DNA from: SKVL01 sp046542915
Lineage (GTDB): Bacteria; Patescibacteriota; Minisyncoccia; Phycocordibacterales; CSBR16-193
Assembly (NCBI GenBank): GCA_046542915.1
Contig: JBKHAI010000041.1
Location: forward strand, 1 to 5,279
Direction: 5' to 3'
Length of the DNA stretch: 5,279 nucleotides
The notes under the pieces are model-generated. The model was not told the DNA's origin, did not search any database, and worked only from the letters and a program-made list of their open reading frames with translations. Every line of letters begins with the position of its first letter. Within the stretch, counting starts at the first letter, position 1. Shown piece by piece: positions 1 through 5,279 of the stretch. The position numbers were made by a program, and so were the translations under genes.

Positions 1-218
1 CTTCGGCGGTCGGTCTCTGGTTGGGTACCAGATCAATAAAGTGTCTGGTCTTTAGATCAAAAGAAAACAGGTCAGAATTAACCGAGGGATTAAAACGAGC
101 TTCTAATTCTTTCTTGTATATCATAATGCCGTTGATCTTTCTAGCCACTCTTGTCGAGGTCTTTATCACACCTTTGATAATGCATTATTTTTTTCCAGAG
201 TTTTCCGGATTATTGTAA
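1..218 (+). CDS. SpoIIM-family (DUF95) membrane protein, C-terminal fragment
   Basis: This is the 3' end of a gene that enters from the left edge; the reading frame is open from base 3 and stops at TAA 216-218, giving 71 visible residues. It starts with SAVGLWLG, which fits the small-residue/Gly transmembrane segment of SpoIIM-like proteins. A basic/polar stretch follows, then a last hydrophobic helix reading LYIIMPLIFLATLVEVFITP. The closing 'A-x-L-(V/I)-E-x-F-(I/V)-T-P' pattern is the characteristic end of SpoIIM/DUF95 proteins. In Bacillus SpoIIM takes part in septal peptidoglycan remodelling; in non-sporulating bacteria and archaea the role is unknown, so a sporulation role should not be assumed. 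A TTG at 21 is not the start, because the family match extends upstream of it. The family call is fairly secure despite the short fragment; function is open. Confidence 0.72.
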   Translation, partial: SAVGLWLGTRSIKCLVFRSKENRSELTEGLKRASNSFLYIIMPLIFLATLVEVFITPLIMHYFFPEFSGLL

Positions 219-319
219 ATGTTGAGGTTTTTTATTTAAGATCTGTAGAAGCATTTTATATAAGATTTAAACAGAACTGGTTCAATGGTATTGTTAAGAT
301 ATAAGCACTGAACAACATT
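219..319. other. Intergenic region between the SpoIIM-like and VKOR-like genes
   Basis: About 100 nt of AT-rich sequence. There is a T-run at 228-236 shortly after the SpoIIM-like stop, but no convincing stem before it, so I do not call a terminator. No ribosome binding site precedes the ATG at 320. Confidence 0.5.
295..305 (+). promoter_or_regulatory. Possible -10 element(s) before the VKOR-like gene
   Basis: Two overlapping -10-like hexamers, TAAGAT (295-300) and TATAAG (300-305), lie 14-19 nt before the ATG at 320. No -35 match is present at normal spacing and there is no TG extension. The spacing resembles the better promoters elsewhere in the window, which is the main reason to list it. 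The gene could equally be read through from the SpoIIM-like gene. Confidence 0.25.
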
Positions 320-1291
320 ATGGAAATATTATCCTTTTCTCTACTTTTCGTATTTTCTGTTATCGGCATTTTTCTGGCCCTGAAGGTCTTTTTAATGAGG
401 TTTCAGGAAAAAGACGGATCAAGTTCCGTGGCAATGAGTTCTTGCCTTTTCAGTAAAAATTCTTTTTTCCGTTTCTTGGGGGTACCTTTTGATGTTTTAG
501 CCGGCCTATATTTAACGTTCTTACTAGTTCTTGTAACGGGAACTTGGTTTCTGGGGGGTCTTTTTTGGGGTCTTCTTTTTTTGGTGCTTATCTTTGGAGT
601 GTTCTTTTCCATCTATGCTTTGATCGTTCAAGTTGTAGCTGTTCGTGATCTCTGTAAATGGACATTGGCCGGAGCTCTTGTTCCTTTTTTAAATTTAAGC
701 GTCTTTTTAATGTTAGCGCCAATGGATCAAGTCAAAGGATCGGTTCTGTTCCTGTATGAGGAGATGATCTTTACTGCCGTGGTCTTTTCGTTGGTAGGCT
801 CTGTTCTTACGGCCATTTCCTTTTTTGTTTTTCTTTCTTTTATGGAAGACCTTCTTATCTCCAGAAGGGAAGCCGTTGTCCTATCTTTTATTTCCGAAGC
901 GGTTTGGATATTCTTTGCCGGTCTTTTCAGTTTGGTGGTTATCGTCTTCTTACTTACGGAAAGTCCGACCGGTATGCAGATATGGTCTTTGATCCTGGGA
1001 GTGACCCTGGTTGCGGGGATCTGTGAACTAACTAAGATAACCCGAATAAGGCCGGCATTGGTAATGGTTTCTTTAAAAAAAGGCGCTAAAGAAGAGCGAG
1101 AACTTCTTAAGCGCCTCGCTTTCGGCGTTGAGGCCATTTCTTTGTTGTCTTGGATCTTTGTAACTTTTTTGCTCTTCATGCCCGAAAATTCTTTTTCCGT
1201 TCAACAGGTCGCCGGTGTCTATACACTTTCCGTTATCGTGGCTTTTCTTTTAAGTCAGCTTGTTATTCCTGATCCATATGAAAAACCTTAA
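320..1291 (+). CDS. Polytopic membrane protein with degenerate VKOR-like N-terminal domain
   Basis: 323 residues, almost entirely membrane helices. Residues ~1-135 fit the four-helix vitamin K epoxide reductase fold: helix 1 (~3-25), a loop with SSC (Cys42) followed by FLGVP and G-L-Y at 62-64, helices ~57-77 and ~83-108, then LCKWTLAGAL at 111-120 and a fourth helix. VKOR enzymes reoxidise DsbA-like thioredoxin proteins, using a Cys pair in the first loop and a C-P-W-C motif before the last helix. Here the motif reads C-K-W-T (Cys112, Thr115), and the expected first loop cysteine lies in a serine run (34-36), so each pair keeps only one cysteine. Residues ~138-323 add about five helices of a kind I do not recognise, with a basic cytosolic-looking loop at 253-266. 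The ATG at 320 is the only good start, since an in-frame TAA lies at 302. The gene overlaps the next one by 14 nt. VKOR relationship is inferred from motif layout; redox activity is doubtful. Confidence 0.6.
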   Translation: MEILSFSLLFVFSVIGIFLALKVFLMRFQEKDGSSSVAMSSCLFSKNSFFRFLGVPFDVLAGLYLTFLLVLVTGTWFLGGLFWGLLFLVLIFGVFFSIYALIVQVVAVRDLCKWTLAGALVPFLNLSVFLMLAPMDQVKGSVLFLYEEMIFTAVVFSLVGSVLTAISFFVFLSFMEDLLISRREAVVLSFISEAVWIFFAGLFSLVVIVFLLTESPTGMQIWSLILGVTLVAGICELTKITRIRPALVMVSLKKGAKEERELLKRLAFGVEAISLLSWIFVTFLLFMPENSFSVQQVAGVYTLSVIVAFLLSQLVIPDPYEKP

Positions 1292-2153
1292 TAAAATAAA
1301 AGATCTTTCCCAAAAAGTTTTTGCAGAAATAGAGAATAACGACCTTTCCAACGCGGCCGCGGCACTTTCTTTTAGGGCACTAATGGCCATAATTCCGACC
1401 TCTGTCCTGGTCGTTTTAGTTATAGGTGCGATCTTGGGTCAAGAAGAAGTATCGGAGTGGCTTTTTTTAGTACTGGAGAATAACTTCGGTACCGAAGTCG
1501 TGGTCTTGGAGAATGCTTTAGAAGGAACCTTTGGTTTAATGACCGGCGCCTTTTTCTCGTTTGTTATTTTAGTGGTGGTTCTGTGGTCTTCCGTCAGTTT
1601 GATCCACCACACAAGAAAGAGATTTTTTATTATTTTTGGTTTGAACATCTCGGCTCATGGTAGACTGAAACAAAGTATCAAATCCAGAACTCTGTCATTT
1701 CTTTATACTCTTTTGACCTTTGTTCTAATAATGGTCATCATTATAAGTCAAGGTGTTATAGGGATCCTGTCCGGATTACTGACCGAGACCTTTGAGCAAT
1801 TCAATGTTCCGATACTTTACCAGGTTGTTAGATCCATACCTTTCTTTATATTGATAGTTTCGGTATTTGGTTTGATCTATTGGTTCATGTCAGCCGGAAC
1901 ACTGCGATTTCGGCCAATATTAATAGGCAGTTTAACGTCATCGGTTCTTTTCATAATATTTAACAGCCTTGTTTCTTTATACACTTCCTATGCTGTCAAT
2001 ATGGGGCTATTCGGGGCTTACAGCTTTATTATCGTTTTGCTGGTATGGTTTTATTATTCCGCGTACACTCTTTTCTTGGGAGGTATAGTGGCTTCCGTTG
2101 TCGGTAAGAAACAACTCAAAAAGGCCAATAATTCTAAAACTGTGTATATTTAA
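1278..2153 (+). CDS. YihY/BrkB family inner-membrane protein
   Basis: 291 residues, the usual length for the YihY/BrkB family (Pfam Virul_fac_BrkB). Family landmarks appear in order: N-A-A-A-A-L-S-F-R-A at 25-34 leading into P40 and helix 1; L-W-S-S-V-S at 102-107 after helix 2 (~90-112); helices ~142-165 and ~185-204; FRP at 211-213; then G217-S and a long helix; and finally GLFGAYSFIIVLLVWFYYSA with an L-F-L-G-G ending. About six helices in total. Many members end with L-F-G-A-E; here it is L-G-G-I-V, without the acid. The family was once called ribonuclease BN, but that was a misassignment; its transport or envelope role is unresolved, and no nuclease function should be given. I chose ATG 1278 over the in-frame TTG at 1260, which would add six residues and lengthen the overlap. 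With ATG, the gene starts 14 nt inside the upstream gene, pointing to one transcript and coupled translation. No Shine-Dalgarno is visible. Confidence 0.9.
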   Translation: MKNLNKIKDLSQKVFAEIENNDLSNAAAALSFRALMAIIPTSVLVVLVIGAILGQEEVSEWLFLVLENNFGTEVVVLENALEGTFGLMTGAFFSFVILVVVLWSSVSLIHHTRKRFFIIFGLNISAHGRLKQSIKSRTLSFLYTLLTFVLIMVIIISQGVIGILSGLLTETFEQFNVPILYQVVRSIPFFILIVSVFGLIYWFMSAGTLRFRPILIGSLTSSVLFIIFNSLVSLYTSYAVNMGLFGAYSFIIVLLVWFYYSAYTLFLGGIVASVVGKKQLKKANNSKTVYI

Positions 2154-2323
2154 GTTGTTATCTTATCCATTTTTAGTTACTCTAGATAGTATAAGGTTAA
2201 TTTAATTAATGTTTCTGTGCTTTTTGGATCGAAGAAGTCGAGACCCGCAGGGAACATGAAAATTTTGGCGTATCTTATAAATGCAAGCGAGAAGATGTTA
2301 TACTTTGATATTTAAAATTGACG
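2154..2323. other. Intergenic region before the histidine kinase
   Basis: 170 nt. The first part is very AT-rich and includes a TTAATTAA-type stretch near 2203-2210. A more GC-rich island at about 2228-2270 interrupts it and is not explained by any gene on the plus strand. The promoter for the kinase sits at the end. I see no stem-and-T-run terminator after the YihY gene. Confidence 0.5.
2296..2304 (+). promoter_or_regulatory. Extended -10 promoter of the histidine kinase gene
   Basis: TGTTATACT fits the extended -10 pattern TGnTATAAT with one mismatch. Transcription would start around 2311-2312, leaving only about 12 nt before ATG 2324. The -35 region at 17-18 nt spacing (around 2275-2281, TTATAA/TATAAA) is poor, which is typical of extended -10 promoters. 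Confidence 0.5.
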
Positions 2324-3913
2324 ATGATCGAACTTGAACCTCAAATTCTTCTTACCAACGTTGTCGCGGCGGGAATGATCATATTAAACCTGGTGTTTGG
2401 TTTCGCCGTCTTTTATAAAAGTGTGCCACGGGAATTGAAGATAGTGACCTTGGGGATATCTTTGGTCACGGTTTTCTTTATCTTTTTCTTTGTTATGGGG
2501 TTCAATGTTCGAAGTCCGGAGCTTTCTCTTCAGCTCTTTTCTTTTTCCGCGATCGTCTTTTTGTTAGGCCCGCTTGTTATCCATCTGATACTGGCTGCTT
2601 TTAGAGTGGTAAGAAGTTCCAATAAAAAAAAGCTACTGTCTTTCTTTTATTTGTTGGCCGTTGGATTGACTGGATCGGTAATCGCCTATCCTCAGTATTT
2701 TTTGGATACTCCCAGGGAAGGCCTGGCTTTCCCTAATGTATTTACCGGTGGTGAGTATCATATAGTTTCTCCGGTCTACTGGGGGATAATTTTGGTTATG
2801 GTCTTAACCGCTTTGGTTACAGTTTTTTTACGTGCTCGAGAGCAGGATAATCTGGTAACTGAAAGCAAGGTTCTATATACGTTCATGGCTGTTCTGGTTG
2901 GCGGCGGTTTTGGTGTTTTGGGAATATTAACGGCTTATCAATTCGATGTAAGTTTATCGAATTTTCTATTTTTCGGCCTTTTTATAATACCTTTGACCTA
3001 TGGAACCGCTTCCAGACATGTTAACGAGATCGCTTCCGTTTTGAAGAGAGTTTGGATATTTTTGCTTTTATCTATAATGATCGCTTTTTCTTTCGGTGGA
3101 ATAGTTTCCATAAATAATTGGTTTACCGCTATGGCGCCCGGTTTTCCTCAATGGGTGGTTCCTCTGATGTCATCATTTTTTTCCGTGGCTTTATTAATGT
3201 ATTTTTGGTATACCTATACCGATACTGAAGTTCTGAAATATGAGTTCATATCAGTAGTAACTCATAAGTTCCGCACTCCACTGACTCGAATAAAATGGTC
3301 GGTGCAGATGTTAAAAAACGCCACCGATGAAGAAGAAAAGACCATGGCCGCTGAAGAGATCGCGGAATCAGCTCAGAAACTGGTAGATCTAACGGATATT
3401 CTTGTGGACGCCAGTAAGATGGAAGGGAATGCCTATCAGTATAAGTTTAAGGTCAGGAACTTGAACTATATCGTGGAGCAGGTCTATGATTCGGTTAAGG
3501 ACAGAATGGAAGACAAGGATATTAAATATAGTTATACCTACGATGACAGTCTCTCTAAGATATACGCCGATGATCAAAGATTAAAACTGGCTTTACAGAT
3601 ACTTTTCGAAAACGCTATTAGTTACACCCCGAAAGGAGGTTCTGTTTCCGTCAATATATCCAAAAAAGCCGATTCTATTATTTTTTCCATAACCGACACG
3701 GGCATAGGAATAAGTACTAAAGAGCAGAATTATATCTTTTCCAAGTTTTACAGAAGTCAGCGGGCCAAGCTTGCCGATCCTAACGGAATGGGGATCGGTA
3801 TCTTCATGGCCAAGAAGATCATAGAACGCCATGAGGGTAAGATCTGGGCTACCTCACCGGGCCCTAATAGTGGTTCAACTTTCTGGGTCTCATTCCCTAA
3901 CGCGGCTCACTGA
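2324..3913 (+). CDS. Membrane sensor histidine kinase with multi-TM (7TM-like) sensor region
   Basis: 529 residues from ATG 2324; an in-frame TTG at 2318 would add two residues. Residues ~8-298 hold about nine hydrophobic helices with short loops, resembling the N-terminal 7TM region of histidine kinases, so the signal is probably sensed in or at the membrane. A HisKA domain follows: F-I-S-V-V-T-H-K-F-R-T-P-L puts the phospho-acceptor at His314. The ATP-binding domain is complete: N box E-N-A-I-S-Y (N430), G1 D-T-G-I-G (D458), F box I-F-S-K-F-Y, G2 G-M-G-I-G-I (from G488), and G-S-T-F-W-V near the C terminus. The protein should autophosphorylate His314 and pass phosphate to a response regulator, but no receiver domain or regulator gene is in view, so it is an orphan here. 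Lys follows the histidine where Glu or Asp is usual. It ends in TGA, 12 nt from the convergent phosphatase gene. It probably has its own promoter at 2296-2304. Confidence 0.93.
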   Translation: MIELEPQILLTNVVAAGMIILNLVFGFAVFYKSVPRELKIVTLGISLVTVFFIFFFVMGFNVRSPELSLQLFSFSAIVFLLGPLVIHLILAAFRVVRSSNKKKLLSFFYLLAVGLTGSVIAYPQYFLDTPREGLAFPNVFTGGEYHIVSPVYWGIILVMVLTALVTVFLRAREQDNLVTESKVLYTFMAVLVGGGFGVLGILTAYQFDVSLSNFLFFGLFIIPLTYGTASRHVNEIASVLKRVWIFLLLSIMIAFSFGGIVSINNWFTAMAPGFPQWVVPLMSSFFSVALLMYFWYTYTDTEVLKYEFISVVTHKFRTPLTRIKWSVQMLKNATDEEEKTMAAEEIAESAQKLVDLTDILVDASKMEGNAYQYKFKVRNLNYIVEQVYDSVKDRMEDKDIKYSYTYDDSLSKIYADDQRLKLALQILFENAISYTPKGGSVSVNISKKADSIIFSITDTGIGISTKEQNYIFSKFYRSQRAKLADPNGMGIGIFMAKKIIERHEGKIWATSPGPNSGSTFWVSFPNAAH

Positions 3914-3925
3914 TGGATCTTTCGG

Positions 3926-4663
3926 CTATTGATCCGAGTTAAGTATCTCTGGATACGAAGTTGATCTTTTGATGTGGTAGATAACATCTTTTCTCTCTAC
4001 TACCACGTTCCAGTCACTTATCAAAGCGTGACGGTATAAATTCTTGTTGGGATTAAAGCACAGTGGGTGTTCCACCATCTCCAAGAATGATATGTCGCCC
4101 TCGGTATCACCGACACCAACTGAATCCTTAAGGGTTAGATCTTCTTTTTCCACGGCTCTTTTGACGATGTTCGCTTTGTTGGCTATCAAATGAAGTTCTC
4201 TGACCTCTCCCGTAAGCCGATCCTCCGGTCCCAGTTCATATATCCTGCCGTAAACCTTGTCAAAGTTAAAATTATTACAGAATTCATCAAGAATTCCTTT
4301 GGGAGATTGAGAGATCGCTAGGAGATAGTAGTTATTTTTTTTTAATTTTTCCACCAGTGATCGGGTGTAGGTATATGTTTGCCATTTTTGTTCTTCAACC
4401 ACCATTCTTCCGACTTCCATAAAATCCCGATATTTTATCCCTTTTATGGAGTCACTGTAAGTTTTGATAACGGCGTTAATATAGTTTTCATAACTCCCTT
4501 TTCTTTCCATCCATTCCTGTTTCTCCTTGTTGAATCCTTGGTAAGAATCTTCAGGAAGTATCTTCTCTTCCATCAGTTTCTCCACCAGCTCTATTAAGAG
4601 ACTGGATCGAAACAATGTTCCGTCTATGTCAAAAATGGCTACTTTTTGTTGTTTATTTTTCAT
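3926..4663 (-). CDS. HAD-IB family (SerB-like) phosphatase
   Basis: 245 residues with all four HAD motifs. Motif I is F-D-I-D-G-T-L at 11-17, with Asp12 the expected nucleophile and Asp14 the acid/base. Motif II is A-I-S-Q-S (Ser118). Motif III is a lysine around 163 in N-K-A-N-I-V-K. Motif IV is G-V-G-D-T-E-G-D (Asp186, Asp190), binding Mg2+. The helical insert between motifs I and II (~20-105) is the C1-type cap that sets the substrate, and the ending C-F-N-P-N-K-N-L-Y...W-N-V is typical of subfamily IB. The enzyme should be a soluble cytoplasmic phosphomonoesterase. IB members include phosphoserine phosphatase and lipid or nucleotide phosphatases; the cap gives no clear substrate, so none is assigned. 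The ATG at 4661-4663 lies only 8 nt after a perfect -10, arguing for a leaderless mRNA. The gene is convergent with the kinase and does not appear to share an operon with any gene here. Confidence 0.92.
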   Translation of the reverse strand: MKNKQQKVAIFDIDGTLFRSSLLIELVEKLMEEKILPEDSYQGFNKEKQEWMERKGSYENYINAVIKTYSDSIKGIKYRDFMEVGRMVVEEQKWQTYTYTRSLVEKLKKNNYYLLAISQSPKGILDEFCNNFNFDKVYGRIYELGPEDRLTGEVRELHLIANKANIVKRAVEKEDLTLKDSVGVGDTEGDISFLEMVEHPLCFNPNKNLYRHALISDWNVVVERKDVIYHIKRSTSYPEILNSDQ

Positions 4664-4671
4664 TTGAAAAT

Positions 4672-4680
4672 ATTATATCA
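4672..4680 (-). promoter_or_regulatory. Perfect extended -10 promoter of the HAD phosphatase gene
   Basis: On the minus strand this reads TGATATAAT, an exact TGnTATAAT match. Only 8 nt separate it from the ATG (4663), so transcription starting about 7 nt downstream would begin at or next to the start codon, giving a leaderless message. No good -35 is seen at 16-18 nt. Confidence 0.65.
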
Positions 4681-4844
4681 TGTATTATGTATTGAAAGAC
4701 GGTTTGAAAGGGATATTACTAAAAACAAGATCAATTATCATCGGTCAGTTTGCCGAAAGAGGTCGTTGTTTTGTAATGATCGAAGATCTTAAAAATGGGG
4801 AGGTTAAAATATACACAACCCTGTGTATTGTTTTCTGTTTTTAG
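4680..4844 (+). CDS. Possible small protein of 54 residues, unknown function
   Basis: An ATG at 4680 opens a frame of 54 codons ending in TAG at 4842-4844, filling much of the space between the phosphatase promoter and the last gene. The product begins MYYVLKDGLKG, continues with a basic/hydrophobic part (ILLKTRSIIIGQF), then a charged part (ERGRCFVMIEDLKNGEVKI), and ends in a hydrophobic, Cys-containing tail. The mix of residues in the first 45 codons looks coding, with acidic and basic residues alternating with hydrophobics; the tail TLCIVFCF looks less so and lies over the dyad and T-rich stretch at 4811-4842. There is no Shine-Dalgarno and no convincing promoter at a suitable distance; an in-frame TTG at 4692 is another possible start. 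I recognise no family. It could be a real small protein, the remnant of a longer gene, or chance. Confidence 0.33.
   Translation: MYYVLKDGLKGILLKTRSIIIGQFAERGRCFVMIEDLKNGEVKIYTTLCIVFCF
4811..4842 (+). terminator. Dyad with T-rich tail: weak terminator or operator
   Basis: A perfect 7-bp inverted repeat, ATACACA (4811-4817) and TGTGTAT (4822-4828), with a 4-nt loop ACCC, is followed by a T-rich stretch to 4842. The order stem then T tract resembles a Rho-independent terminator on the plus strand, but the stem has only two G-C pairs and would be weak. The same dyad could be an operator, since it sits about 65 nt before the -10 of the next gene. Confidence 0.3.
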
Positions 4845-4891
4845 ATGTTATTATAAAAAGCGACGGTTACGAGCATATTAAATAAAAATTT

Positions 4892-4897
4892 TATACT
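4892..4897 (+). promoter_or_regulatory. -10 element before the Pro-rich repeat protein gene
   Basis: TATACT matches the -10 consensus at five of six positions and is the same hexamer as in the kinase promoter. It ends 15 nt before ATG 4913, leaving a leader of under 10 nt. There is no TG extension and no clear -35. Confidence 0.4.
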
Positions 4898-4912
4898 TAT
4901 TTAGTTATTATT

Positions 4913-5279
4913 ATGAAAGAAAAGAAACATTCTCTTGAACAAACGCCGGCAGCGCAGGGAAATAAGACGGTTGTTTCTACCATTAAGCCGATGCGGACTT
5001 TTGTAAGTGATCTGGTTGATCTAAAGAGGGAAGGAAATCTTGATGAGGAAACCATTCGCAAGCTTTCTGATAAGATCCAAGAGAGTGTCCACAGAAAAGA
5101 AGAAAGTACTATTCCTCCTCAATCAAAGACAGTTGTCTTCAAACCGGAGGGTGAAGAAACAACATCTGAAGAAGATCTCTCTGGTAAGGATGCTCCGGCC
5201 GCCGAAGTTGAAGCTCCTCCCGATACAGCTCCACCGAAACCTGAAGCGCAAGAAGATGCAGCTCCACCGAAACCTGAAG
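4913..5279 (+). CDS. Hydrophilic protein with Pro/Lys/Glu-rich repeats, partial at 3' end
   Basis: The frame opens at ATG 4913 and is still open at the window edge, with 122 codons visible. Residues 1-24 are polar. Residues ~25-64 (I-K-P-M-R-T-F-V-S-D-L-V-D-L and on) look helical and amphipathic, rich in Lys and Glu. From ~66 the chain becomes low-complexity and acidic, with Pro and Glu, and at 104 an 11-residue repeat D-(T/A)-A-P-P-K-P-E-A-Q-E begins, the second copy being cut off. No signal peptide or membrane helix is visible so far. Such linkers often join a small N-terminal domain to a membrane anchor or enzymatic domain, but which one cannot be told here. The start is supported by the -10 at 4892-4897 and by the lack of any Shine-Dalgarno, as in the other genes of the window. 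I do not recognise the family. Confidence 0.8.
   Translation, partial: MKEKKHSLEQTPAAQGNKTVVSTIKPMRTFVSDLVDLKREGNLDEETIRKLSDKIQESVHRKEESTIPPQSKTVVFKPEGEETTSEEDLSGKDAPAAEVEAPPDTAPPKPEAQEDAAPPKPE
5222..5279 (+). repeat. In-frame 33-bp tandem repeat, cut by window edge
   Basis: Copy one spans 5222-5254 and copy two starts at 5255. The 25 nt of copy two that are visible differ from copy one by a single base (ACA versus GCA, Thr to Ala). The 33-nt period keeps the frame and encodes 11 residues, so copy number could change without breaking the protein. More copies probably follow beyond the window. Confidence 0.85.

Noticed and set aside
21..218. Independent 65-residue gene starting at TTG 21
   Set aside because: The frame is open to the window edge, and the SpoIIM-like match begins upstream of the TTG, so this is a fragment of a longer gene.
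403..1179. Two open frames on the minus strand (403-612 and 727-1179) inside the VKOR-like gene
   Set aside because: They are mirror frames of hydrophobic codons, giving Lys/Thr/Arg-rich low-complexity products, and the plus-strand frame is clearly the coding one.
1439..1648. Minus-strand open frame inside the YihY gene
   Set aside because: It lies opposite well-conserved family motifs, and its product is Lys/Ser/Thr-rich and resembles nothing.
1278..2153. Calling the YihY gene ribonuclease BN (rbn)
   Set aside because: This old name came from a misassignment; the protein is an integral membrane protein without nuclease motifs.
2228..2260. tRNA or riboswitch in the intergenic region before the kinase
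   Set aside because: The TTCGA-like stretch is not part of a cloverleaf, and no acceptor or anticodon stem can be formed; no known riboswitch core was seen.
3389..3832. Two minus-strand open frames inside the kinase catalytic region
   Set aside because: The kinase motifs on the plus strand account for this DNA; the opposite frames show no domain or start signal.
3915..3935. Inverted repeat GGATC / GATCC at the convergent junction as a terminator
   Set aside because: The stem is only 5 bp with an 11-nt loop, has no T tract on either side, and lies partly inside the phosphatase gene.
4379..4597. Plus-strand open frame inside the phosphatase gene
   Set aside because: It is Phe/His-rich and antisense to the HAD cap region, with no promoter.

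Overview
The window looks like a piece of a small-genome bacterium, most likely Candidate Phyla Radiation / Patescibacteria (Parcubacteria-like). This is inferred from the AT-leaning composition, many short-spaced membrane-protein genes, a 7TM-type histidine kinase with an 'HKFRTPL' H-box, a YihY/BrkB protein, starts without Shine-Dalgarno sequences, and a standard TGA stop (so not the code-25 lineages). No marker gene is present, so the lineage call is tentative. I see no mobile element, CRISPR array, tRNA or rRNA.

Layout. (1) 3-218 (+) is the C-terminal end of a SpoIIM-family membrane protein whose gene begins before the window. (2) 320-1291 (+) is a 323-residue polytopic membrane protein. 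Its first ~135 residues look like a vitamin K epoxide reductase (VKOR) fold in which one cysteine of each catalytic pair is missing; the remaining ~185 residues are an unrecognised membrane region. (3) 1278-2153 (+) is a YihY/BrkB family membrane protein that overlaps gene 2 by 14 nt, so the two are probably one transcript. (4) 2154-2323 is intergenic, with an extended -10 promoter close to the next start. (5) 2324-3913 (+) is a membrane sensor histidine kinase with no receiver domain and no partner regulator in view. (6) 3926-4663 (-) is a HAD-IB (SerB-like) phosphatase, convergent with the kinase across a 12-nt gap and preceded by a perfect extended -10 only 8 nt from its ATG. (7) 4664-4912 is intergenic, with a possible 54-residue ORF, a dyad with a T-rich tail, and a -10 for the last gene. 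(8) 4913-5279 (+) is the N-terminal part of a hydrophilic protein that runs into an 11-residue Pro/Lys/Glu repeat and is cut by the window edge.

How they fit together. Genes 1-3 are all membrane proteins on one strand and may form an envelope-related cluster, but no specific pathway is shown. The kinase and phosphatase look independently transcribed. The point most worth following is the cysteine-depleted VKOR-like protein with its extra membrane domain; the promoter-to-start spacing, which suggests leaderless or very short-leader mRNAs, comes second. I found no convincing new multi-gene system in this window.
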